A stretch of 64,000 nt of DNA from Halieaceae bacterium UBA5085 (GCA_002414665.1 DIAF01000020.1:102890-166889), one strand, 5' to 3'; shown: positions 25,553 through 34,596, counted from the first letter of the stretch. The notes: generated by a model from the letters alone, not told the origin. Translations and numbers: made by a program.

Positions 25553-26482
25553 TCAAGTTACGACATTCAGGAAGTTCTCATTCAACTCTCGATCATGATA
25601 GAAAATTGCCTTGCCCAACTGGTGTGCATCCCAGATTACTACTGGATGATCCGGGTACGTATAATCACCCCCCGTAAACACCTCGTTCCGATTACCAGAG
25701 GGATCAAAGAAGTAGATAGTTTGCCCGTGCGTGAGCCCGTGACGCGTGGGACCAATATCAAGGGCAATATCGTGCATGGAAATGAGATCGGCAGCCCGCA
25801 ATACATCGCCCCAGGTATCCAGATAGAAGGACGCGTGGTGAAACTTGCCCTTAGCTGGATAGCGCACAAGCGCAACGTCATGAGCCTTCATAGAGCAAGC
25901 AAGGAAGGACGCAACGCACAGTTCACCTGCCTCCCTGTCAACAACCTGCTCTGATACTTGAAAACCTAGTACGCTCTGCAGCAGCTCCGCGGTACCATCG
26001 ATATCATCCCCGTACAGCAGGCAGTGATCAAAGCGGTTGGCGCGCATACCCTTCAGGTCCTCGGGCCAGGCTTCGGGATTATTCTCACTGACACCCCACT
26101 TGCCAGTCTGCTCCTTCTCTGCATAAAGCTCGAAATAGTGGCCCGTTGGAGAATCAAAACGAACACGCTCACCGCAACCATCAAGTTCGCCAGCCGGAAT
26201 GACTTCAACCTGACAGCCATACCGCAATAAATCCTGTTTTCGCTGTTCCAGGACTTCGCTGCTGACAACCTTGAAGCCCATGAAATCCATGCCGGGTTCA
26301 TCCGCCTCACGCAACACAACGGAGAAGCGGTCGACCTCAGTCCAGCCCTTTAAATACGCACGACCCTGCGCGTCTCTACCAACGTCGATCAATCCCAGAC
26401 GATCGCGATAATGAATAACCGCCTCCTCAATATCCATAACCCGGATCTGTACATGGCCAGGACGCATTACACCTTTTCTCAT
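25553..26482 (-). CDS. dmpB: Catechol 2,3-dioxygenase (second copy)
   Basis: 309 aa paralog of the enzyme at 22642-23571, with the same predicted ligands H153 (RFDHCLLYGD), H216 (KFHHASFY) and E267 (GNRNEVF), and H248 and Y257. Differences cluster in the middle of the protein (for example REAGELCVASFLACSMKA against RENDDFRLAAFLTLSTKA), next to the substrate pocket, so ring preferences may differ. It overlaps the ferredoxin stop by 1 bp and is followed by the hydrolase after about 190 bp with no recognisable gene. Position after the phenol hydroxylase genes makes it the counterpart of dmpB. Confidence 0.95.
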   Translation of the reverse strand: MRKGVMRPGHVQIRVMDIEEAVIHYRDRLGLIDVGRDAQGRAYLKGWTEVDRFSVVLREADEPGMDFMGFKVVSSEVLEQRKQDLLRYGCQVEVIPAGELDGCGERVRFDSPTGHYFELYAEKEQTGKWGVSENNPEAWPEDLKGMRANRFDHCLLYGDDIDGTAELLQSVLGFQVSEQVVDREAGELCVASFLACSMKAHDVALVRYPAKGKFHHASFYLDTWGDVLRAADLISMHDIALDIGPTRHGLTHGQTIYFFDPSGNRNEVFTGGDYTYPDHPVVIWDAHQLGKAIFYHDRELNENFLNVVT

Positions 26483-26817
26483 TAGAGAGACTCCCGTTCA
26501 CTATGATTGTTATCGTTTTCTGCAGATGACAAAAGCTCTATACAAAGATCACTGCGTGGGTACACCCTGCAGGCCAGCGCGACACCCTCGGCCTGTTCCT
26601 GATCCGAAACATGCTTTCGACTCATTTTTTTTGTCTCGAACTCTCCGGAGAGGATACGTATCCGACAGACACCGCAACCCCCGCCCCGGCAACCCACCGG
26701 AATCAATTTCAGCAGAGGAACACCGACCTGAAAGGTCTGCATTCCCTCAAGGAGGTTTTGCTGTTCACCGCAGTGAAAGCTACTCCCTTCATCACCAAGA
26801 CTGACTGAAAACTTCAT
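26482..26817 (-). CDS. dmpQ: Plant-type [2Fe-2S] ferredoxin, XylT/DmpQ type
   Basis: 111 aa. Cluster ligands C43, C48, C51 and C83 (CRGGGCGVC and ALAC). XylT, NahT and DmpQ ferredoxins re-reduce the oxidised iron of catechol 2,3-dioxygenase, which is inactivated by substituted catechols. This gene overlaps the dioxygenase start by 1 bp, so repair protein and enzyme are coupled. The other dioxygenase copy has no ferredoxin partner next to it. Confidence 0.92.
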   Translation of the reverse strand: MKFSVSLGDEGSSFHCGEQQNLLEGMQTFQVGVPLLKLIPVGCRGGGCGVCRIRILSGEFETKKMSRKHVSDQEQAEGVALACRVYPRSDLCIELLSSAENDNNHSERESL

Positions 26818-26826
26818 TGCCCCTCA

Positions 26827-27885
26827 CTAAATCTTTTTAAACAGGGCGCTCTTGGTGGCACCCTCCGCTCCGTCAGCAGCGGTGAGAAACCTTTCCATGT
26901 AGATATCACGCTCGAAGAGTCGACCGTGCATCAAAGCCGTAATGGCCGCGTCGATCATCGGAGGTGGTCCGCACAGGTAGGCCTTGTGACCGGCAAACTG
27001 ACCTCCAAAGTGAGCAATCGCCGCTTCATGAACATATCCACGAAATCCCTCCCACGCGTCCTCGGGTAAGGGATTATCCAGTGCAGGCACATAGGTGAAG
27101 TTTTCATGGTTTTGCGCCAGACCTTCAAACAGCTCTCTGTTGTAGAGTTCAGACAAATTGCGCGCACCCTGCAGCAGGGTGATTTGGCGTGTATCACCGT
27201 GCTCGAGGAGATCCAACACCATAGACTGGGGGCTGGATAGCCCAGACCCTCCGGCGATGAAGATAAGATCCTCGGGAGCCGACTTGCGTGTAAAGAATTG
27301 TCCGTACGGCCCGGATACAGACAGCGTGTCACCCACCTGTAACTGATCGTGTATGTAGCCTGTGCCGGCTCCACCCGGCACACGCCGTACATGAAGCTCC
27401 AACACAGAATTTTCCGAGGGCTTGTTGGCTATCGAAAAGGCCCTGGCCCCCTCCACCCCCGGCATGTGCAGATTGATGTACTGCCCTGCCTGGAACTGTA
27501 TCGGTCGACTCAGCTCGAACGTCACGCCCTTGATAGTGGGGGAAAGGTCATCAATCGCGACCACGGTTCCCTCAAAGTCTTCGACCGGATAACCCAGAAA
27601 ATCCGGGTCAACATCAATGTCCGCTTCGATGACCATATCGCTCTCTGGAATCGCACAGCAAGCGAGAACTTTGCCCTCATCACGCTCCATATCCATTAGC
27701 GCGAATGGCGAAGCATCACCTATGTCGACATCGCCTTCCAATACCTGCACCTTGCAGGTACCGCAGGTGCCGTGGCCGCAGGCAAAAGGCAGCCACACGC
27801 CTTGCCGCAAGCTGGCATCGAGTATGGTCTGCCCCTCTTCAACATCCACCACGTCGCCGGTGGGTTCTACCGTTACCTGGTACAT
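26827..27885 (-). CDS. dmpP: Phenol hydroxylase reductase component P5
   Basis: 352 aa NADH oxidoreductase delivering electrons to the diiron oxygenase. It has an N-terminal [2Fe-2S] ferredoxin domain (CGHGTCGTCKVQ with the fourth Cys in VLACCAIPE), an FAD domain (GQYINLHMPGVEGARAFSIANKPS) and an NAD domain (LIFIAGGSGLSSPQSMVLDL). The C-terminus has the AYLCGPPPMIDAAI motif. It is the last of the six hydroxylase genes and lies 10 bp before the ferredoxin gene. Confidence 0.96.
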   Translation of the reverse strand: MYQVTVEPTGDVVDVEEGQTILDASLRQGVWLPFACGHGTCGTCKVQVLEGDVDIGDASPFALMDMERDEGKVLACCAIPESDMVIEADIDVDPDFLGYPVEDFEGTVVAIDDLSPTIKGVTFELSRPIQFQAGQYINLHMPGVEGARAFSIANKPSENSVLELHVRRVPGGAGTGYIHDQLQVGDTLSVSGPYGQFFTRKSAPEDLIFIAGGSGLSSPQSMVLDLLEHGDTRQITLLQGARNLSELYNRELFEGLAQNHENFTYVPALDNPLPEDAWEGFRGYVHEAAIAHFGGQFAGHKAYLCGPPPMIDAAITALMHGRLFERDIYMERFLTAADGAEGATKSALFKKI

Positions 27886-27898
27886 AGCACGTCCCTGC

Positions 27899-28261
27899 TC
27901 AGCTACCCGAGCCCTTAATACCGTTCAATCCGGGCGTGGCCATGCGTATAATCGATTTATGGTCCACGCCCTGCTCTATCAGGCTTTTATCGCGGCTCGG
28001 TAAAAACGGTGCACCGTTCAGGTGCCACACCACCGCGCTCCAGTCTATTTCAGCGAAATCAGGGTGCTGACTGAAGGCCCCCGGGATAACTTCATCCTGC
28101 AGTTTTGAGAAAGGCGTTTCTGGTGGCAGCGCGAAAGCGACTGGGGAACAGAACATCAGATGGCGGTCCCAACCGACGTAAACGATCTGGTTCCCATGAA
28201 AGTTTTCCAATCTGTCTCGACGCTCGCCAACATAGTCCGGCGTAATTGCTGCTACACTCAT
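27899..28261 (-). CDS. dmpO: Phenol hydroxylase P4 (small oxygenase subunit)
   Basis: 120 aa, gamma-like subunit of the hexameric oxygenase in multicomponent phenol hydroxylases. It carries the DmpO-type features FHGNQIVYVGWDRHLMFCSP and IDWSAVVWHLNG. Located between the P3 and P5 genes with short spacers, as in the dmp operon. Confidence 0.94.
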   Translation of the reverse strand: MSVAAITPDYVGERRDRLENFHGNQIVYVGWDRHLMFCSPVAFALPPETPFSKLQDEVIPGAFSQHPDFAEIDWSAVVWHLNGAPFLPSRDKSLIEQGVDHKSIIRMATPGLNGIKGSGS

Positions 28262-28275
28262 TGTATTTCCTCCTC

Positions 28276-29808
28276 TCAGCTCGCCTGTTTCAACTTGTCT
28301 TCAGCCGGCTGCAGGTTGTGCCAGATATTCCAGCGTTCTTCGTCCGGCGAACCGTGGAAGTCCATGTTGTCAACGCCAAGGTTGATCTTGTAGTAGTTTC
28401 CGAGAACGTCTTCCATGGAAGGGCCACCGCAATTGCCCTGATAAATCTGATGCACAGGCAACCAGGCCTGTACATACTTCTCAGGCTCATGATCAAAAAT
28501 GTCCTTGCAGCCATCTGAGCAGAAGTTATAGCGCTCGCCGTCGTACTCAGACTGGCGATAGAAGATCGAGGTTGGATCTTCCATATCGGTGAAACCCATT
28601 GGGATCTGGCAGGTCTGGCACAGCATGGGCAGGGTCGGGTTGTAAAAGCGCTCTCCTGCTGCCTCCATTTCCCGCCACTTCTCGAAACGCGGACGATAGT
28701 ACTTGTCAAACGTGTTCGGGTATTTCTCTGAAAGCCAATCCATCTCTTTCTCGGTGGGCATCCAAGTGTGGAACGCAGTAGCATGTCCGTAGTTATAAAA
28801 CATGCTCCAAACTTGGTGGGAAATGTGCTCTTTTTCGGCAATAGCGGTCTGTGCGTAGTCGGGCATTTCAATGCCGTAGCGCGCGAGGTCCTTGAACAAA
28901 GAACCGCCCGCTTCTTCGAAATAGACCTCCCAAGCCTCCTGCCAGGACATCACCTTATTGGGCAGCATATAGTCCATCATCATCGCGACAAGAGACAACA
29001 TACGTGTCCCACGCCAAAACCATTTGTTAATCCAACGCTGCACGATTGGCAGGTTATCGGGATGCTGCTCCAGTAGAAACTTGATGATCTCAAGCCCTAG
29101 CGTCATATGCCGCGCCTCGTCAGACTGAGCTGAGAACCCAAATGTCACCGTCGCCATGTCACCGTTATAAGCCGCTCCCGACATAAACGGGACGAACAGG
29201 AGATTGGTAAGTACGTACTCAAATGAGAAGCCTATTGCAACCATGTACTCGAACGGGCCCGCGGTACGTGCATCGTCAAAGAATGACTTGGACACCGAGA
29301 GATACCATACCCGATCATGCATATGGGAAAAGTCTTGAAAGCCATCAAAGAACTTGTTGTAGTGGCTCATTGCGTGAATTTGGGTTTGTACGTGGCGCAA
29401 CTCATCAATAGCTTGCATCTGGCAGGCAACGCGAGCGCCGACACCACCCAGTTGACGCCCCACTTGACCGAATCCCATTGCCGCTTGATGCTCGCCGGGG
29501 GAGATGCCCGTCAAAAACAATTTGATGGCGTTTACATAGCGGGCGTCAGTTACATTCAGCTGACTGTTATTCTGTGAGAATGCATCTAAAATCGCGTACA
29601 GCTTTTTTTCCTTCTCTGCCTGATATTTCCAGTACGCATCCATCGTCAATCGGAAAGGATCCTCCCACTTGCTCCAATCTGTGATCTTGATGCCCTCGAA
29701 CTCTTGCTGAGGAAAAACCTCTTTGTAATCGCGGTAGCTGTATTCCCAGTCCAGATCACGGGTCAACAAGCGGTACTTTTCCTTCATATTGATTTTGCGA
29801 TTGCTCAT
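28276..29808 (-). CDS. dmpN: Phenol hydroxylase P3 (large diiron oxygenase subunit)
   Basis: 510 aa catalytic subunit of the soluble diiron monooxygenase that converts phenol to catechol. Predicted iron ligands: E106 (SPGEHQ), E136 and H139 (DELRH), E197 (FSFEYVLTN), E231 and H234 (DEARH). The C-terminal domain has a Cys cluster (LCQTCQIPMGF and NFCSDGCKDIF) as in DmpN. Length and near-continuous similarity to DmpN-type proteins make this secure. Small substitutions in the pocket region (SPGEHQAAMGF where DmpN has SPLEYQAFQGF) could influence regiospecificity or substrate size. Confidence 0.97.
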   Translation of the reverse strand: MSNRKINMKEKYRLLTRDLDWEYSYRDYKEVFPQQEFEGIKITDWSKWEDPFRLTMDAYWKYQAEKEKKLYAILDAFSQNNSQLNVTDARYVNAIKLFLTGISPGEHQAAMGFGQVGRQLGGVGARVACQMQAIDELRHVQTQIHAMSHYNKFFDGFQDFSHMHDRVWYLSVSKSFFDDARTAGPFEYMVAIGFSFEYVLTNLLFVPFMSGAAYNGDMATVTFGFSAQSDEARHMTLGLEIIKFLLEQHPDNLPIVQRWINKWFWRGTRMLSLVAMMMDYMLPNKVMSWQEAWEVYFEEAGGSLFKDLARYGIEMPDYAQTAIAEKEHISHQVWSMFYNYGHATAFHTWMPTEKEMDWLSEKYPNTFDKYYRPRFEKWREMEAAGERFYNPTLPMLCQTCQIPMGFTDMEDPTSIFYRQSEYDGERYNFCSDGCKDIFDHEPEKYVQAWLPVHQIYQGNCGGPSMEDVLGNYYKINLGVDNMDFHGSPDEERWNIWHNLQPAEDKLKQAS

Positions 29809-29820
29809 CTCTGCCTCTCC

Positions 29821-30090
29821 TTATTGTTTCCAGGTCAGGGAAAACTGGTCATCATCTTCGTCAACGTTGCCACCCAGTGTGATCAGGTTCACGTGCAGTG
29901 CGGGTATTTCCCAGTCTCTGCCCATTTTCTCCTCCACTGTCGCCCGGTTGATTACCAAGCGCCCCTCGTTCTCGATCCGAATCATCGCCGGTTGATAAAT
30001 CACCGTTGCGGTCGGATTGTCCTGCTCAATGGCCTCCACTATGTAGTGAGATTCCTCGTTGTCCTGCAGTGCGATAAAGGCTTTAGACAT
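29821..30090 (-). CDS. dmpM: Phenol hydroxylase P2 (effector/coupling protein)
   Basis: 89 aa cofactorless regulatory protein of the MmoB/DmpM family, needed for efficient coupling of electron transfer to hydroxylation. It begins SKAFIALQDNEESHYIVEAIEQ and has WEIPALHVNLITLGGNVDEDDDQFSL, both typical. Located between the P1 and P3 genes. Confidence 0.95.
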   Translation of the reverse strand: MSKAFIALQDNEESHYIVEAIEQDNPTATVIYQPAMIRIENEGRLVINRATVEEKMGRDWEIPALHVNLITLGGNVDEDDDQFSLTWKQ

Positions 30091-30105
30091 TCTTCCGCTA
30101 CTCCC

Positions 30106-31086
30106 TTAAAGGCCGACCTTGGCCAGACGTTGATTCAACACGTCCAGTGAGGCAGCCATTGCTGTATCACCCACTGCGATATCCGCCAACGGCGCCAGAT
30201 CGGCGACCGCCTTTTCGCGCCAATCGTCTACCCAACGCTTTATCGTGGTTCGATTGTGATCAGATTCTTCGACGGTGGTCTTCAACGTGGCGTCCACCCA
30301 GCGAGAGCTGTCCTTGTGCCACTCCTGCATGAACTCAATCAGCATGGCCAGATCAGAACCACCCTGCTCGGTAATTGCATCGTCAAACTGTCGGTAAATG
30401 AGGTCGTAGAGCAATGTATCGAGTACCACATCCTGCGCGATGAAGACCTCGAACCAGTCTTTAACGCACAGCACATTTTCGATGTAGCGACGCAGCCCCT
30501 GCCACGCGGGATCGGTCATCCAGTATTCTTTCGCCAGTGTCAGGCTTTCAGTGCTGTTTCCATCCAGCAACAGACCTATGCGTGAAAGGTACTGGGCTAT
30601 CCCCAGTCGATCCATTGCGTTGTAAAGAAAACCCTGGTTGACGACCGTTGCGGTGCCGTTGGAGAACGCGAACATATTGTTCATGTTTGCGCCAAGTTCT
30701 GCGTGCCGCAACGGCACCAGACAACGGATGATCTTTGCACGTACTGCCTCACTCATGCGGCCCGCAGAGCCACGTTTCTCGAAGAACGCGTAATTACTCT
30801 CGGTTATCTCCTGCAGTTTGGCGCGCGCCTGCACGTAGGTGCCGTAGTAATACTGGCGTGGGTCCTTGTGTACATTCCAGTCTTCCATCACTACCGCAGT
30901 ACGACTCTTATCAAACAACTCCTTGTCCGGCTGCCAGAATGGCCGGTAGTGAAAATTCTGTTCTGGAGCGATGTCGTAACTCGCCTCCTGATAGCGGGAA
31001 GCCGGCTTGTCGCCAAAACGACGCTTGGTGTGCTCAAAGGTGTGCCTGATCGGCTCCAGTGTTGCTGTTTTTATTTCAATACTCAT
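30106..31086 (-). CDS. dmpL: Phenol hydroxylase P1 (beta oxygenase subunit)
   Basis: 326 aa, the diiron-lacking beta subunit of the oxygenase, homologous to DmpL. It has the family blocks RPFWQPDKELFDKSRT, YYYGTYVQARAK and VKDWFEVFIAQDVVLDTLLYDLIY. It lacks the paired DExxH iron motifs of P3, as expected. Spacing to the P2 gene is 15 bp. Confidence 0.95.
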   Translation of the reverse strand: MSIEIKTATLEPIRHTFEHTKRRFGDKPASRYQEASYDIAPEQNFHYRPFWQPDKELFDKSRTAVVMEDWNVHKDPRQYYYGTYVQARAKLQEITESNYAFFEKRGSAGRMSEAVRAKIIRCLVPLRHAELGANMNNMFAFSNGTATVVNQGFLYNAMDRLGIAQYLSRIGLLLDGNSTESLTLAKEYWMTDPAWQGLRRYIENVLCVKDWFEVFIAQDVVLDTLLYDLIYRQFDDAITEQGGSDLAMLIEFMQEWHKDSSRWVDATLKTTVEESDHNRTTIKRWVDDWREKAVADLAPLADIAVGDTAMAASLDVLNQRLAKVGL

Positions 31087-31114
31087 TGGAATACCTGCTG
31101 CTGGTTTGAACTGA

Positions 31115-31396
31115 TTACCGGTGTGGGTCGCTTTCGCCGTAGCGCCATTTCTCCATGTCAGCGTCCACGGCGTCGGACTGTTCGCTCGTCATCATCTCGA
31201 CCTGGTTATGCTTGCAGAACGCGTCGAAGGCAGCTTTGGGAAGCACCAGTTCGACATAGAGCGAAGGGTCGCCGATGGCGAAATCAAATTCGACGAACTT
31301 GTCATTGATGACGCCGCGGATACGGACGTAGCGCTTCAAGGCGCTGAACTGGCCCGCGGCATTCTCAGCCGCCGGGTGTTTGATTACGGGTACCAT
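31115..31396 (-). CDS. dmpK: Phenol hydroxylase P0 (assembly protein)
   Basis: 93 aa first gene of the hydroxylase operon. DmpK-type proteins help install iron in the oxygenase. The segments YVRIRGVINDKFVEFDFAIG and LYVELVLPKAAFDAFCKHN are conserved in the family. The gene begins about 37 nt after the start predicted from the sigma-54 promoter upstream. Confidence 0.93.
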   Translation of the reverse strand: MVPVIKHPAAENAAGQFSALKRYVRIRGVINDKFVEFDFAIGDPSLYVELVLPKAAFDAFCKHNQVEMMTSEQSDAVDADMEKWRYGESDPHR

Positions 31397-31443
31397 GATC
31401 TGGCTCCAGTCGCGTATTTTTGTTATCTGCTGCCAGTCAACAG

Positions 31444-31459
31444 AGCAAACGCTGCGCCA
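31444..31459 (-). promoter_or_regulatory. Sigma-54 promoter of the phenol hydroxylase operon
   Basis: On the minus strand TGGCGCAGCGTTTGCT matches the -24/-12 consensus, with GG and GC dinucleotides exactly 10 bp apart. The predicted start is near 31433, upstream of dmpK. Paired activator sites lie about 110 and 142 bp upstream, and the gene of a sigma-54-dependent activator is the neighbour. AT-rich DNA (31466-31500) between them could favour looping. Confidence 0.82.
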
Positions 31460-31534
31460 GTTCTGAAAAAATATATATTTTTTAGTAGGTTAACTATTTT
31501 CTAGCGAAGACCAACACGGTGGAGAACTGAAAAA

Positions 31535-31583
31535 TTCATCATTTGCTGAAACGAGATACACTGATAATTCATGAAATGATTAA
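31535..31583. promoter_or_regulatory. Paired upstream activator sites for the DmpR-type regulator
   Basis: Site 1, TTCATCATTTGCTGAA (31535-31550), and site 2, TTCATGAAATGATTAA (31568-31583), are imperfect inverted repeats. Each matches 12 of 16 positions of the TTGATCAATTGATCAA consensus known for DmpR/XylR. Their centres are 33 bp apart, about three helical turns, as in the Po and Pu promoters. The consensus is recalled from the literature, not searched. Confidence 0.7.
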
Positions 31584-31600
31584 TCTGGCTAGCGTTTTGA

Positions 31601-33259
31601 TCAGGGACTGACGCGTTTTTTCAGCCTGTAATCAAGCGTTGCACGTGTGAGGCCGAGCAACTTGGCCGCCCTGGAAATGTTGCCACCTGCCCGCTCCATA
31701 GCGCGGTCTATCAACACCTGCTCCAGGACGGACAGCTGACAGCCCTGCTCCAGCAACTTCTCGGCCAACTGGTTCAGCTCTGTCTCATTGGACGCCTCTG
31801 GGGAGCCCGGCACCGCCTGCGGGAACAGATGCGAGGCTTCGATCTCGCCGCCATTATCGGCCAGGATAATACCGCGCTCGATAATATTACCCAGCTCTCG
31901 GATATTCCCGGGCCAGTGATAATCACGCAACATGGCCATCGCACGATCCGTGATACCACGGAGAATTTTCCCGTGCAGACTGGAGTACTTGTCGACGAAG
32001 TGCCGCGCCAGTTCGGGAACGTCATCAATGCGCTCCCTGAGGGCAGGTACCGTTACGGAGTAAACATTCAGACGATACAGCAAATCTGCGCGGAACCTGC
32101 CTTGTCTCACCGCCTCCTCAAGGTCTTCATTGGTGGCGGCCACCAGTCGCACGTCAACCTTGCGCGTTCGCGTGTCCCCTAAGCGCTCAAGCTCACTTTC
32201 CTGCAGCACACGCAGCAGGGCCGCCTGCGCCTGTGGAGACAATTCCCCTACCTCATCGAGGAACAACGTGCCGCCGTGCGCGCGCTCAAAGCGACCTGGT
32301 CGGGATTGATCGGCGCCTGTGTAGGCGCCCTTTTCCACACCAAACAGCTCGGCCTCTATCAGGTCGGCCGGGATTGCCGCGCAGTTGACTGCGATGAAAG
32401 GCTTGTCACGACGCGGGCTCCCCTGATGCAAGGCCTTGGCAAACATGTCCTTCCCGACGCCGGTTTCACCCAGGAGCAGGACAGTCACCTTGCTTTCCGC
32501 CGCCCGGGCGAGCAACTCACGCACTTTCAGGAACTTTGCCGAGCATCCCACGAGGTCGCCAAAACTCTGTTCCGCCGTGAGGTTTTCACGCAATGCCGTG
32601 ACCTGCGACTGCAGCGTGAACAACTGGTCTGCAATGCGATCGGGACGGTAGTACCGCAGCAGTTCCTCAGCATCGTCCCACTCTTCAACGGGACGCCCCT
32701 CGATGCGACACACCTTCTCGCCACACCCCATGCAGCCCAGTTCGCGGAAGAGGATCTGACGGCCCGTGAAGCGAGTCGTGAATCCACTGGCATAACCAGT
32801 CTGCGACCAGCACACGGGTTCATAGCTCACGCCATACTCGGCGAGGAATATTTCCGCTTCAAAGGAATGCTGCCACTCAAAAATGCCGTGAAAAGTCTTG
32901 CTGATTTCGTCGACATTCATGCTGACGGGTACAACCTTCACCTGCCCAGTCATCATGTGGGATTGGGGACCCACGGAAAACATTTCAAACATGGGGGCAT
33001 CAGGACGCAGGCGCCGCGCCGTATCCGCGTCACGTTGACCGGCGATGTACCCCATGCGAATCAGCAAGCCCTTGGCCCGGTCTATCCCCAAGGACTCAAT
33101 CATTTCCTTGCGCAGGGCCTGCAGCTCGCTGCTGCGCAACAGCACCATACGTTCTTCCGCCAGCCAGATGCGGCCCTCTTCAGGCTCGAAGCGCAGAAGC
33201 TCCTGCAGGTCATCAAGTGCCGGGAGATCCGGCAGTTCGTTGCTCATTACCGTGCCCAT
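31601..33259 (-). CDS. dmpR: Sigma-54-dependent phenol-responsive activator, DmpR/XylR family
   Basis: 552 aa. The N-terminal XylR_N/V4R sensor has H101 and W129, at the spacing of the phenol-contacting His/Trp of MopR, and C150, C176 and C184 at the spacing of its zinc cysteines. A linker follows, then an AAA+ domain with Walker A GETGVGKD, Walker B GGTLFLDEVGEL and a sigma-54 contact loop reading GAYTGA instead of the usual GAFTGA. The C-terminal Fis-type helix-turn-helix is GGNISRAAKLLGLTRATLDYRL. MSNELPD (five codons in) is an alternative start. Same strand as, and immediately upstream of, the hydroxylase operon it should activate. Confidence 0.95.
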   Translation of the reverse strand: MGTVMSNELPDLPALDDLQELLRFEPEEGRIWLAEERMVLLRSSELQALRKEMIESLGIDRAKGLLIRMGYIAGQRDADTARRLRPDAPMFEMFSVGPQSHMMTGQVKVVPVSMNVDEISKTFHGIFEWQHSFEAEIFLAEYGVSYEPVCWSQTGYASGFTTRFTGRQILFRELGCMGCGEKVCRIEGRPVEEWDDAEELLRYYRPDRIADQLFTLQSQVTALRENLTAEQSFGDLVGCSAKFLKVRELLARAAESKVTVLLLGETGVGKDMFAKALHQGSPRRDKPFIAVNCAAIPADLIEAELFGVEKGAYTGADQSRPGRFERAHGGTLFLDEVGELSPQAQAALLRVLQESELERLGDTRTRKVDVRLVAATNEDLEEAVRQGRFRADLLYRLNVYSVTVPALRERIDDVPELARHFVDKYSSLHGKILRGITDRAMAMLRDYHWPGNIRELGNIIERGIILADNGGEIEASHLFPQAVPGSPEASNETELNQLAEKLLEQGCQLSVLEQVLIDRAMERAGGNISRAAKLLGLTRATLDYRLKKRVSP

Positions 33260-33514
33260 GTTGGCTTATTGTTATGGGGAGTCACCGCGTCCCGCTGCGC
33301 GCACAAGTTACACTGACTAACCCGACTTTACAAAGCCACCGGGACCCCCCGCGAAAGCGATGCAAAAAAAGCCGCGCCACATTCGCAGCCAGCTCGCCAC
33401 AAGTCCAGATACCTATCGCACACCGAATTCGTCCTGGCAGAATTCCAGTCGCGCTAACCCAGGATTCTGCTTTACACTATCGGCCTGTGCCAATCCCGCT
33501 GCAAGAGTCTCAGC

Positions 33515-34447
33515 ATGAATAACGACATAAAACAAACCTCTTCAAAGCACGTCAACCCATTCAAGGAGCCCGAGGACGCCGCGGTGGAGCCCGCGGGGCC
33601 TTCTCCCATCGACCTCGCAGCGCTGGCATTCGTCAAGCAGCTTGGCGCCGAATTGCAGAAAGGTGAATTCGACCTGCCGCCCTTTCCTGATACCGCTGTA
33701 AAAGTGCGCGAATGTATTCAGGACCCTGCCGCGGATAACCGGGCACTCGCTGCTATTATCGCAAAAGAACCAGCGCTGGCAGCGAGGCTGATGCGCATGG
33801 CCAATTCCGCGATGGTGCGACGGGGCCCCATCGAAGTCACGGATATTCCCACGGCCATTTCGCGCGTTGGCATGACCATGGTGCAGAACGCGGCAACCTC
33901 GTTTGCAGCACGTGAAGCGTTCAAGGTACCCCCGGGCAGCGCCTGCTTCGGCGAGTTGAACGAATTGCGCCGCATGAGCGTCAGGGTAGCGTCAATCGCC
34001 TACGTGCTTGCAAAGAACGTACGCAGTGTCAGCAAGCCTGACGAGGCGATGCTGGCCGGGCTGCTGAGCTCGGTGGGCAAGTTTTACATTTTCACCAAGG
34101 CCTCTGATCACCCCGACCTGTTCACCGACCGCGCCGCATTGCGGACCCTCCTGAACCAGTGGCATACAGGCGTGGCGCGCGCGATTGTGGAGGCCTGGGA
34201 GTTCCCCGACACGATTGCCATTGCGGTAGATGAGCAGGAGGTGAAGGACAAGGATCGCATCGATTCCGCAGATCTCAGCGACCTGCTGCTGGTCGCCAAT
34301 ATCGTTGCCCGCGCGGGTGTGGAAGCCGCGAAGCAACTGGGCGATCTGGATTCGCTGGCGCGCATGCGCATGGATGCGGACAAGCTGTACACACTGCTCA
34401 CAGACCACCAGGACGACATTGAGTCCATGGTCTCCGCGATGACCTGA
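33515..34447 (+). CDS. HDOD domain protein
   Basis: 310 aa. After a low-complexity N-terminus (residues 1-35), a helical HDOD domain runs from about 40 to 240: LPPFPDTAVKVRECIQDPAADNRALAAIIAKEPALAARLMRMANS, then ISRVGMTMVQNAATSF and the AMLAGLLSSVGKFYIF helix. HDOD proteins are regulatory relatives of HD phosphohydrolases without the metal-binding HD pair, often in signalling or c-di-GMP networks. No output domain is fused. It stands alone, upstream of a convergent SDR gene. Confidence 0.87.
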   Translation: MNNDIKQTSSKHVNPFKEPEDAAVEPAGPSPIDLAALAFVKQLGAELQKGEFDLPPFPDTAVKVRECIQDPAADNRALAAIIAKEPALAARLMRMANSAMVRRGPIEVTDIPTAISRVGMTMVQNAATSFAAREAFKVPPGSACFGELNELRRMSVRVASIAYVLAKNVRSVSKPDEAMLAGLLSSVGKFYIFTKASDHPDLFTDRAALRTLLNQWHTGVARAIVEAWEFPDTIAIAVDEQEVKDKDRIDSADLSDLLLVANIVARAGVEAAKQLGDLDSLARMRMDADKLYTLLTDHQDDIESMVSAMT

Positions 34448-34596
34448 GGTTCACCGGGTGAATTGGTTCACCGGATGATACCATCGTCCCCGCCTGATTT
34501 GACCAGAGCAGTACTGACAGCCCGTCACGCCGGCATCGAACCGGCGCAGGAACGAGCGCTCTACGCCGGGTTCCGCTTCGAAATCCGCTAGGCGCC

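Noticed and set aside
34475..34591. 38-codon plus-strand frame between the HDOD and SDR genes
   Set aside because: Too short, no good ribosome site, preceded by a small TTCACC/GGTGAA hairpin; no recognised family.
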